Below, piece after piece: positions 10,301 to 16,956 of a DNA stretch of 64,000 bases (position 1 is its first letter; the number at the start of each line of letters is the position of its first letter). The stretch is from Flavobacteriaceae bacterium PS02337. GTDB lineage: Bacteria > Bacteroidota > Bacteroidia > Flavobacteriales > Flavobacteriaceae. The stretch is taken from positions 248,001-312,000 of the forward strand of contig JASCOE010000003.1 of NCBI GenBank assembly GCA_029959285.1, written 5' to 3'. The position numbers were made by a program, and so were the translations under genes. The notes beneath the pieces are model-generated. The model was not told the origin of the DNA, made no database searches, and was given only the letters and a program-made list of their open reading frames with translations.

Positions 10301-10539
10301 ATACGTTTTCAGACAATCTTTGGAAGTTAGAAAACAAAGGAAAAAGTTATCTTTTCTATTTAAAAAACGACCAAGATATCACAATTGATTTATCAAACGA
10401 AAAAGGAACATTTGAAGTATTTGCAATTAATGCAACAACAGGAAATATAACGAAAAAAGCAAATAGCAGCGGAGGAAAACAAGTAACTATTCCACAAGCC
10501 GAAATAAAAGAAAAAGTGCTTTTTGTAGTGAAAAAATAG
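7354..10539 (+). CDS. Beta-helix protein fused to a DUF6298-like hydrolase domain
   Basis: A 1061-residue secreted protein. I chose ATG 7354 because the in-frame GTG at 7300 lies inside a dispersed repeat; the signal peptide (cleavage after TITAQ, about residue 44) has a long n-region. Residues about 60-500 look like a pectin-lyase-type beta-helix (GAVLLDKGTFKISGTLYIR, then short N/G-rich rungs). From about 598 (NGWLTFEGKVIAGKETNVAW) a second domain resembles a TIM-barrel glycosidase and what I recall as DUF6298, with conserved LEHNYGLWYDRR and SAEYTGP segments. Specificity is unknown. The pectin context suggests a bifunctional rhamnogalacturonan enzyme (inference). The family name is from memory and moderately sure. 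Confidence 0.72.
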   Translation: MLNFRKLKNILKVNFIKQNIILCFKNTLVIMCFAMSISGTITAQNNFPDIVKTKEGKVSFTTDNQGNQIPDFSFAGYRNSEVAIPNLENKIFVSQQEEDATQKIQNAIDYVSSLKPDKTGFRGAVLLDKGTFKISGTLYIRKSGVVLRGSGNSENGTVLLGTGLEREALIRILGENDKVYKDSFEFANAYTPLGTQKIQLKNTAKLKVGDEIEISKPLTDNFIKEVNMQDFGGETSWIGWKKGDWTTTWNRVVTKLNGNEVTVNAPITMSLNDVFGTSKVTVYSWGGRIENNGVENILIKSTYNASNLKDEEHRWQAISIENTRNAWVKQVNFKHFAGGAVTVLKTSQQVTVEDCIATEPISEIASFRRHTFYTEGQQTLFQRCYSEFGYHDFAVGGFGTTGPNAFVQCESHLPFENSGAIGSWATGVLFDIANIDGKALSYNNREQGGRGAGWTAANSVIWESSASKVECYSPPTAQNWAFGVWGQFGGNGHWKNVNEHISPRSLFYTQLEARLGKLPVQPFIYDLGSEASSSPSVEVAAELTKNSATTAKSLQELIAEASKANPINTDSKGLKNANDLKVVANKTVKSASKVTTENGWLTFEGKVIAGKETNVAWWRGDLTDDFVNKSTPHITRFVPGRTGNGLTDKVQETVDYLTKNNIVALEHNYGLWYDRRMDDHERVRRVDDDVWPPFYEQPFARSGKDFAWDHLSKYDLTKFNDWYWNRLAQFATLAEPNGQLLINQQYFQHNILEAGAHWASSPWRSANNINSTRFPEPPPYAGDKRIFMAEQFYDITNPERRKLHEGFIRKSFENFQENSNVIQLTSAEYTGPLHFMEFWLDQAQKWKDETGKKGLIGLSATKDVQDAILNDAKRNKTVDVIDIRYWYYKEDGSAYAPQGGVNLAPRQHARKLKTGKETDNQVYRAVREYREKYPEKVILYSTDGSSRFGWSALMAGASLPNIPKIELPQFYSALSEMKLVDGNTFSDNLWKLENKGKSYLFYLKNDQDITIDLSNEKGTFEVFAINATTGNITKKANSSGGKQVTIPQAEIKEKVLFVVKK

Positions 10540-10542
10540 TTA

Positions 10543-10632
10543 GCCACAGATTAAAAGGATTAAAATAAAATCTGCGTGAAAAAAATTATAGACAAAGCTT
10601 GGAAAATCCATTAAATCAGTATAATCTGTGGC
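10543..10632. repeat. Hairpin element, CCACAGATTAAAAGGATT family
   Basis: GCCACAGATTAAAAGGATT begins 4 bases after the preceding stop and pairs with TAATCTGTGGC at the far end. The body holds degenerate GATT-containing units. Its right arm contains an in-frame GTG (10628) that creates a spurious upstream start for the next gene. Confidence 0.85.
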
Positions 10633-10666
10633 AAAAAATAAAAACACAATTCAAAAACAAACCAAA

Positions 10667-12070
10667 ATGAATCTGAAAATTAAATCTTTATACGCTCTTA
10701 GTATAAGCTTTATGTTGACAGCACAAAGCGGATTTTCGCAATCTGCTAAAACAAAAGCATCTCTGCCTGAAATCAAAGTATCTAAAAATCAGCATTATTT
10801 TGTTACCAAAAACGAAAAACCATTTTTCTGGCTAGGTGATACAGGCTGGCTGGCATTCGGGAAACTAGACAGAGCAGGAGTAGAGAAATATTTCAAAGAC
10901 AGAAAAGACAAAGGATTTAATGTCGTTCAGGTAATGGTTTTGCACAATATAAATGCAGTTAACGTTTATGGTGATGCCGCTTTGATTAATGAAGACGTTT
11001 CAAAACCATTGATTACGGCTGGAAATGATTTCAAAGATGCAAAACAATACGATTATTGGGATCACGTAGATTATACTTTAGACGTAGCTCAGAAAAACGG
11101 AATTTATGTTGCGATGGTTCCAGTTTGGGGAACTAATGTTTCAAAAGGAAATAAAGTAAGCAAAGAACAGGCAACTGAATATGCTAAGTTCTTAGCTAAT
11201 CGATATAAAAACAGAACCAACGTAATTTGGTTAAACGGTGGAGATACACACGGAAATGAATTTCAGGATATCTGGAACGCTATCGGAAATACTTTAAAAA
11301 CCAACAATCCAAATCAGTTAGTGACTTTTCATCCTTTTGGAAGAACCGATTCTTCAGAGAATTTCCACAACGAAAAATGGTTAGATTTCAATATGTTTCA
11401 ATCTGGACACAGAAGATACGATCAGGATTCATCAAAAACGAATTTCAAAGAAGATAATTACAAATTCGTTCTAAGAGATTTCGAATTAAAACCAACAAAA
11501 CCTACACTTGATGGAGAACCATCTTACGAAGGAATTCCACACGGTTTACACGACACCCTACAACCAAAATGGACAGCAAATGACGTTCGACGTTACGGAT
11601 ATTGGTCGGTTTTATCAGGCGGTGCAGGTTACACGTACGGACATAACGCTGTAATGCAAATGTTCAGAAAAGGTGACAAACCGGCTTATGGAAATAAAGA
11701 ATTGTGGACATCAGCTATCAATGCACCGGGAGCAAAACAAATGGTTTATATTAAGAAATTAATGGAAGAAGTGCCATTTTTAGAAGGAGTTCCAGATGTT
11801 TCTTTAGTGGTTAATCAAGGAGAAAAATACGATTATATTCCAGCGATAAGAGGTGAAAAATACGCTTTATTATACACTTACAACGGAAGAATAATAGAAG
11901 TAAAACTAGGAAAAATTGCTGGCGATAAATTCGAGGCGACTTGGTACAATCCGAGAAATGGAAAGAAAACTAAAATCGGAACATTTGATAATAAAGGAAC
12001 TCAAAATTTTCAGCCAGAAGGAAAAAAAGAAGATGGTAATGATTGGGTTTTGATTTTGAAGTCAAAGTAA
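10667..12070 (+). CDS. GH140-like (DUF4038) putative apiosidase
   Basis: A 467-residue secreted protein from ATG 10667, with the signal peptide ending near GFSQ25. HYFVTKNEKPFFWLGDTGW opens the apiosidase-like TIM barrel (DUF4038), and a C-terminal beta-sandwich of the collagen-binding-like type follows (about 380-467, ending ATWYNPRNGKK and DWVLILKSK). Candidate catalytic acids are Asp193 in WLNGGDTHG and Glu284 in LDGEPSYEG, placed as in GH140. Characterised GH140 enzymes release apiose from rhamnogalacturonan II side chains. The family contains unstudied members, so apiose specificity is inferred. The earlier GTG at 10628 is inside a repeat and was rejected. Confidence 0.8.
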   Translation: MNLKIKSLYALSISFMLTAQSGFSQSAKTKASLPEIKVSKNQHYFVTKNEKPFFWLGDTGWLAFGKLDRAGVEKYFKDRKDKGFNVVQVMVLHNINAVNVYGDAALINEDVSKPLITAGNDFKDAKQYDYWDHVDYTLDVAQKNGIYVAMVPVWGTNVSKGNKVSKEQATEYAKFLANRYKNRTNVIWLNGGDTHGNEFQDIWNAIGNTLKTNNPNQLVTFHPFGRTDSSENFHNEKWLDFNMFQSGHRRYDQDSSKTNFKEDNYKFVLRDFELKPTKPTLDGEPSYEGIPHGLHDTLQPKWTANDVRRYGYWSVLSGGAGYTYGHNAVMQMFRKGDKPAYGNKELWTSAINAPGAKQMVYIKKLMEEVPFLEGVPDVSLVVNQGEKYDYIPAIRGEKYALLYTYNGRIIEVKLGKIAGDKFEATWYNPRNGKKTKIGTFDNKGTQNFQPEGKKEDGNDWVLILKSK

Positions 12071-12078
12071 CCACATAG

Positions 12079-12171
12079 TTTGTTATTGCGAGGAACGAAG
12101 CAACCTCACTAACCATAAGACACAAAGTTTAATTTTGTAAATGTGGTTGCTTCGTTCCTCGCAATGACAAA
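12079..12171. repeat. Dispersed hairpin element with 27-bp arms
   Basis: The 27-base left arm (12079-12105, beginning TTTGTTATTGCGAGGAACGA) and right arm (12145-12171) are complementary with a single wobble-type difference. Same superfamily as 7254 and 26354, but with a GCGAGGAACGAAGCAACC body. Confidence 0.88.
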
Positions 12172-12184
12172 AAATGAGCGAAAA

Positions 12185-12214
12185 AATCTGTGCTAATCAT
12201 TTTAATCTGTGGCA
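12185..12214. repeat. Right-half arm of CACAGATT-type element
   Basis: AATCTGTGCTAATCATTTTA plus AATCTGTGGCA lies just before the GH28 start with no matching left arm nearby. It looks like a truncated element left beside the 12079 hairpin. Confidence 0.6.
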
Positions 12215-12230
12215 AAAAAACAACACAATT

Positions 12231-13805
12231 ATGAAAATCAAAAACATACTAATAATACTCTGCTTCATAACCGGATTAAACACCGCTTTCGCAAACGACG
12301 GCTGGCTAAACATCCTTAACGAAGGCGGAAACAACAAAGGAATAAAATGCACGCAAGCCATTCAGAATGCCATTGAAAAAGCATCTAAAAATGGCGGAGG
12401 AACGATTTTTTTTCCTGCGGGAGAATACTTAACAGGAGCTTTAACATTAAGAAGCAACATTACGATTCACTTAGATTCTGGAGCGCTTTTAAAGTTTTCA
12501 GAGAATTTTGATGATTTTCTTCCTTATGTAGAAATGCGTTACGAAGGAATTGTAATGAAAAGTTTCCAACCTTTGTTTTATGCAAAAGACGTAGAAAATA
12601 TTACCATTACAGGAAGAGGAATAATCGACGGACAAGGAAAAGCGTGGTGGAATGAAGTGTACCGAATCGAAACGGCCAAAGAACCACTTCCTCCAACAAA
12701 ATATCAAACCATGTGGGAAGAGCAAAATAAAGGTCTTTACACTGAACCTTATTACAAAAGAACGGTTGATAAGAAATTCTTTAGGCCTTCTTTTTTTCAG
12801 GCTTACAATTGCAAGAATATTTTAATTGAAGGCGTTACTTTTCAAAATTCACCTTTTTGGACAATCAATCCAGAATTCTGTGATAATGTGACGGTTACTG
12901 GAATTTCAATTTTTAATCCACATTCGCCAAATACAGACGGAATCAATCCTTCTTCTTGTACCAATGTTCATATTTCAAATTGCCATATCAGCGTTGGAGA
13001 CGATTGTATCACAATCAAATCAGGAAGAGATGGAGACGGACGTAAATACGGAAAAGCTACAGAAAACGTAACGATCACAAATTGCACCATGTTAAGCGGT
13101 CACGGCGGAGTAGTTATAGGAAGTGAAATGTCGGGCGGAATCAAAAAAATCACGATTTCAAATTGTGTTTTTGACGGAACAGATCGCGGAATCCGTATCA
13201 AATCGGCTCGTGGAAGAGGCGGAGTGGTAGAAGATATACGTGTCGATAATATCGTCATGAAAAACATCAAAGAAGAAGCCATCGTTTTAAGTCTTTTCTA
13301 CGATAAAGGAACTACGGTTGAACCTGTAACGGAGAAAACACCGATTTTCAGAAACATTCATATGAGCAATATTACGGCTTCAAACGTAAACAAAGCTGGA
13401 CAGATTTTAGGAATTACCGAAATGCCAATTCAAAACATCACTTTCTCCAACATCAATATGGATGGAAAAGAAGGTTTTACAGTTAGTACGGCAACAGATG
13501 TTGAATTTCATGATGTAAAAGTGAACGCAACTGTAGGTTCGTCTTTCAAAATATCAGATTCTAAAAACATCATTTTAGATAATGTTGGATCTTCAACAGC
13601 AATAAAAGGAATTCCGGTTATCAAATTAGATAATGTTTCGAATGCGTTAATCAACAATAATTTTCCATTCAATCCAACCGATATTTTTATTGAAGCTGAT
13701 GGAAAAGACACTAAAAACATTTTCTTGAAAAACAATGTTTTAAATAATGTTACAACGAAAATCAAAAAAGGAGCTTCTTTAGATAAAAAAGCAATTACAG
13801 AATAG
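12231..13805 (+). CDS. GH28 polygalacturonase-type glycosidase
   Basis: A 524-residue secreted protein from ATG 12231 (signal peptide to about Ala21; the upstream ATG at 12174 is within repeat sequence). It has all GH28 hallmarks in a right-handed beta-helix: NTDG with Asp236, GDDC with Asp257 and Asp258, GHGG with His291, and RIK with Arg322 and Lys324. The N-terminal TKCTQAIQNAIEKA-like segment and GGGTIFFPAGEYLTGAL are typical of bacterial exo-acting members. The family hydrolyses alpha-1,4-galacturonosyl links in homogalacturonan or galacturonate-rhamnose links. Which of these applies cannot be told from sequence. A hairpin element lies on each side. Confidence 0.93.
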   Translation: MKIKNILIILCFITGLNTAFANDGWLNILNEGGNNKGIKCTQAIQNAIEKASKNGGGTIFFPAGEYLTGALTLRSNITIHLDSGALLKFSENFDDFLPYVEMRYEGIVMKSFQPLFYAKDVENITITGRGIIDGQGKAWWNEVYRIETAKEPLPPTKYQTMWEEQNKGLYTEPYYKRTVDKKFFRPSFFQAYNCKNILIEGVTFQNSPFWTINPEFCDNVTVTGISIFNPHSPNTDGINPSSCTNVHISNCHISVGDDCITIKSGRDGDGRKYGKATENVTITNCTMLSGHGGVVIGSEMSGGIKKITISNCVFDGTDRGIRIKSARGRGGVVEDIRVDNIVMKNIKEEAIVLSLFYDKGTTVEPVTEKTPIFRNIHMSNITASNVNKAGQILGITEMPIQNITFSNINMDGKEGFTVSTATDVEFHDVKVNATVGSSFKISDSKNIILDNVGSSTAIKGIPVIKLDNVSNALINNNFPFNPTDIFIEADGKDTKNIFLKNNVLNNVTTKIKKGASLDKKAITE

Positions 13806-13813
13806 ATTATAAT

Positions 13814-13872
13814 AACACAGATTTCACGAATTTTCACCAATTTAATTCGTGATAATTCGTGAAATTAGTGTT
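13814..13872. repeat. Hairpin element, CACGAATT family
   Basis: Left arm 13814-13842 and right arm 13844-13872 are largely complementary over 29 bases around a single central base. The arms are built from TTCACGAATT units. It spans nearly the whole gap between the GH28 stop and the GH43 start. Confidence 0.85.
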
Positions 13873-13884
13873 CAATTTTATATC

Positions 13885-14802
13885 ATGAAAAAAATATTCA
13901 TCATATTAACCCTTTCGCTTTTTGCTGTGAGTTATTCGCAGAAAAAGAAAGAATTATATCTTTTTACGTCGTTTAGAGAACCTGCAACAGAAGGTTTATA
14001 TTTGGCATACAGCGAAGACGGTTACAACTGGAAAGGATTAGAAGGTTCATTTTTAAAACCGGAAATCGGAACCAGCAAAATCATGCGTGACCCGTCAATC
14101 ACAAAAGGGGCAGACGGAACGTATCACATGGTTTGGACAACAGATTGGAAAGGTGGAAATGGTTTTGGTTACGCAAGTTCAAAAGACTTGATTCACTGGT
14201 CAGAACAGCAATATATTCCAGTGATGAAAAACGAACCAGAAGTAGTAAACGTTTGGGCGCCAGAGATTTTTTATGATGATGTAAAAAAAGAATATATAAT
14301 TATTTGGGCATCAACAATTCCGTTCCGATTTGAAAAAGGAGTTGAAGACGAGAAAAATAACCACAGAATGTATTATGTAACGACAAAAGATTTTAAAACG
14401 TTTTCAGATACAAAATTATATTACGATCCAGGTTTCAGTGTAATTGATTGTGTGATTGTCAAAAAAGGAAAGAAAGATTACGTTTTGGTTTTAAAAGACA
14501 ATACAAGACCCATGCGAAATATAAAAGTAGCTTTTGGAAAATCGCCTTTAGGGCCATTTCAAAAAAGTTCAGAACCTTTAACCGAATATTTGTCAGAAGG
14601 TCCGACAGTAGTGAAGGTCGATAAAAACTGGTTGTTGTATTATGACAATTACGGTTCAAAAAATTATAGAGCGTTAAGCACAACAGATTTTGTTCATTTT
14701 GAAGATGTTTCCTCAAAAATAAGCCTTCCCGAAGGACACAAACACGGAACGATTACAGCAATCTCTAAGGACGTTTTAAAAGGATTAATTGAAAAGAAAT
14801 AG
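13885..14802 (+). CDS. GH43-like five-bladed propeller glycosidase
   Basis: A 305-residue secreted protein from ATG 13885 (signal peptide to about Ser-Gln18). It has the GH43 catalytic triad pattern. The candidate general base is Asp69 in MRDPSI, the pKa-modulating acid is Asp188 in SVIDCVIV, and the acid is Glu238 in LSEGPTVV. Repeated blade motifs such as YLAYSEDGYNW and YASSKDLIHWSE support a clan GH-F propeller. GH43 enzymes usually remove arabinofuranose, xylose or galactose, and an arabinosidase acting on pectin side chains is the best guess here. It is shorter than many GH43 proteins because it lacks a C-terminal sandwich domain. Confidence 0.85.
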   Translation: MKKIFIILTLSLFAVSYSQKKKELYLFTSFREPATEGLYLAYSEDGYNWKGLEGSFLKPEIGTSKIMRDPSITKGADGTYHMVWTTDWKGGNGFGYASSKDLIHWSEQQYIPVMKNEPEVVNVWAPEIFYDDVKKEYIIIWASTIPFRFEKGVEDEKNNHRMYYVTTKDFKTFSDTKLYYDPGFSVIDCVIVKKGKKDYVLVLKDNTRPMRNIKVAFGKSPLGPFQKSSEPLTEYLSEGPTVVKVDKNWLLYYDNYGSKNYRALSTTDFVHFEDVSSKISLPEGHKHGTITAISKDVLKGLIEKK

Positions 14803-14811
14803 TTAGAAAAA

Positions 14812-14930
14812 TTTCACGCAGATTTAAAATGATTTAAGCAGATTAAGCAGATTTTTTAGTCTGTATAAAATCAAAAAAATTAAAATTAAATCTGCGCAAA
14901 TCAGCCAAAATCTGCAAAATCTGCGTGAAA
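14812..14930. repeat. Hairpin element, CACGCAGATTT family
   Basis: Outer arms TTTCACGCAGATTT (14812-14825) and AAATCTGCGTGAAA (14917-14930) are perfectly complementary over 14 bases. The inside holds repeated GCAGATT and AATCTGC units. Ends 14 bases before the next ATG. Confidence 0.85.
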
Positions 14931-14944
14931 CAAAAAAATATAAA

Positions 14945-16807
14945 ATGATTACTTTCCAAAACATAAAAACCAATATTATCACTGCCACATTTTTTTTGGC
15001 TTGCACCGCTGTAAATGCACAAAACGACACAGTGCGTTATGTTGGCAAAACACTTTCAAACATCGATTACCATCACGGACAGTTAAGTCCAGCAGTTGGA
15101 GTTCACGCTACGCAAATTATGCGTGCAAGCCGAGAACATCCTGAAAAAGCAGATGGTTTTGGATGGACATACAACCACCAGCCGATGATGGCGTATTGGA
15201 ATAATACCTTTTATCTTCATTATTTGAGCGATCCTTCGGGAGAGCATATTCCGCCAAGTCAGACTTTATTAATGACTTCTAAAGACGGAGTAACGTGGAC
15301 AAAACCAGAAGTAATTTTTCCAATCTATAGAATTCCTGACGGATGGAAAAAAGAAGGCGTTGAAGGCGTTGCGAAAAATCTAGATGCGATTATGCACCAA
15401 AGAATGGGATTTTACACGTCAAAAGATAATCGACTTTTTGCTTTAGCGTATTACGGAATCGCAATGGATGAAAAAGACGATCCAAATGATGGAAAAGGAA
15501 TTGGACGTGTAATCCGTGAAATTAAAAAAGACGGTAGTTTTGGCGAAATCTATTTTATCAGATACAACAAAACTTGGGACAAATCGAAATCGAAATTCCC
15601 ATTTTGCACCGCATCAAAAGATAAAGGTTTGAAAAAAGCCTGCGAAGAAATTTTATCTGAACCATTAGTTTTACAGCAATGGGTGGAAGAAGCCGATCGT
15701 GACGATGAATTGATTCCGTTGCAGAAACCATACAAAGCTTTTAGTTATTACCATTTGCCAAACGGAAATGTTGTAGGTTTATGGAAACACGCTTTAACCT
15801 CGATCAGTAGAGACGGAGGGAAATCTTGGGATTATATGCCATTGCGTGCGCCAGGATTTGTAAACAGCAACGCCAAAATCTGGGGACAAAAAACTTCGGA
15901 CAATCGTTACGCAACGCTTTATAATCCGTCAGAATATCGTTGGCCCTTGGCAATTTCAACAAGCGATGACGGATTAAATTACAAAGATTTATTATTGGTT
16001 CATGGCGAAGTTAGTCCGATGCGTTATGGCGGAAACTATAAATCGGCAGGTCCTCAATATGTTCGTGGAATCACAGAAAAGAACGGAACTCCGCCAGACG
16101 GAAAAATATGGGTTGGGTACAGCGTGAACAAAGAAGATATTTGGGTGGCATCGATTCCGGTACCAGTAACTTCAGTTGTGACCGAAAACGTAAATGACGT
16201 TTTCAATAATCTTCCTGACAGACAAGAATTAAAATTATGGAATACGTACGATCTTTCTTGGGCATCAACCAAAATCGAAAAGAAAGCTGATGGCAAAAAA
16301 TGGCTGACGTTAAGAGATCAGGATTATTTTGATTATTCTCGTGCCGAAAGAGTTATTCCTTTCGCATCAAAAATGGAAGCCGTTTTCACCGTAAAACCAG
16401 AACAAAACAATCATGGTTTATTGCAAATTGAATTCCAAAACAAACAAGGTTTGCCTTCAGTAAGATTGATTTTTGATTCGGATGGAGAATTAAAGGTAAA
16501 AAATGGTGCGCGTTTGAGTTCGGTTACAAAATACGAAGCAAACAAAGCATATACAATCACAGTTAAATTAGATGCTAAAAACCGTCAGTACACTATAAAA
16601 GTAAACGATGGAAAAGAATCAACAAAGATATTCTATGCGCCAACAGATGGTTTTGAGCGAATTATGTTCCGCACAGGAGAGCAGAGACATTCACCAGATC
16701 CAGATACAGCGCCAGACACAGACGATTATGATGATCTGCCTCAAACTGGAAAATTAATCCCAGAAGCAATATTCAATATCGAGTCATTGATAACTAAAAA
16801 GTTGTAA
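14945..16807 (+). CDS. Secreted sialidase-like beta-propeller CAZyme, specificity unknown
   Basis: A 620-residue protein with a signal peptide ending near NAQ26. Residues about 40-410 show sialidase-like Asp-box turns (SKDGVTW, SRDGGKSWDY, STSDDGLNY), pointing to a six- or seven-bladed propeller. Residues about 450-600 resemble a concanavalin-like sandwich (LQIEFQNKQGLPSVRLIFD). No other sialic-acid gene is in the window, so a true sialidase is unlikely. Propeller families such as GH145 and PL42 act on rhamnose-glucuronate links, and that is a reasonable candidate in this pectin locus, but I cannot assign the family from sequence. It sits between GH43 and GH78 genes. Confidence 0.7.
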   Translation: MITFQNIKTNIITATFFLACTAVNAQNDTVRYVGKTLSNIDYHHGQLSPAVGVHATQIMRASREHPEKADGFGWTYNHQPMMAYWNNTFYLHYLSDPSGEHIPPSQTLLMTSKDGVTWTKPEVIFPIYRIPDGWKKEGVEGVAKNLDAIMHQRMGFYTSKDNRLFALAYYGIAMDEKDDPNDGKGIGRVIREIKKDGSFGEIYFIRYNKTWDKSKSKFPFCTASKDKGLKKACEEILSEPLVLQQWVEEADRDDELIPLQKPYKAFSYYHLPNGNVVGLWKHALTSISRDGGKSWDYMPLRAPGFVNSNAKIWGQKTSDNRYATLYNPSEYRWPLAISTSDDGLNYKDLLLVHGEVSPMRYGGNYKSAGPQYVRGITEKNGTPPDGKIWVGYSVNKEDIWVASIPVPVTSVVTENVNDVFNNLPDRQELKLWNTYDLSWASTKIEKKADGKKWLTLRDQDYFDYSRAERVIPFASKMEAVFTVKPEQNNHGLLQIEFQNKQGLPSVRLIFDSDGELKVKNGARLSSVTKYEANKAYTITVKLDAKNRQYTIKVNDGKESTKIFYAPTDGFERIMFRTGEQRHSPDPDTAPDTDDYDDLPQTGKLIPEAIFNIESLITKKL

Positions 16808-16815
16808 AAATTATA

Positions 16816-16940
16816 GAACGCGGATGATACGGATTCGCTACCGCGAAGACGCAGATTAACACAGATTTTATATTTTAGAGTAAATAAAAAATCCGTTTTT
16901 ATCCGCGTCTTTACGAAGTAAATCCGTTTTATCAGCGTTC
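16816..16940. repeat. Hairpin element, ACGCGGATGAAACGGATT family
   Basis: The left end GAACGCGGATGATACGGATT pairs with AATCCG...ATCAGCGTTC at the right end. The left arm carries TTCGCTACCGCGAA and the right arm carries TTTACGAAGTAAA, two different mini-hairpins at matching places. Relatives at 19741 and 55216. Confidence 0.87.
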
Positions 16941-16956
16941 AATTTTAAAAGTTAGA

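Noticed and set aside
10628-10666. GTG start of the GH140-like gene
   Set aside because: The GTG is within the CTGTGGCA end of a repeat; ATG 10667 precedes the signal peptide.
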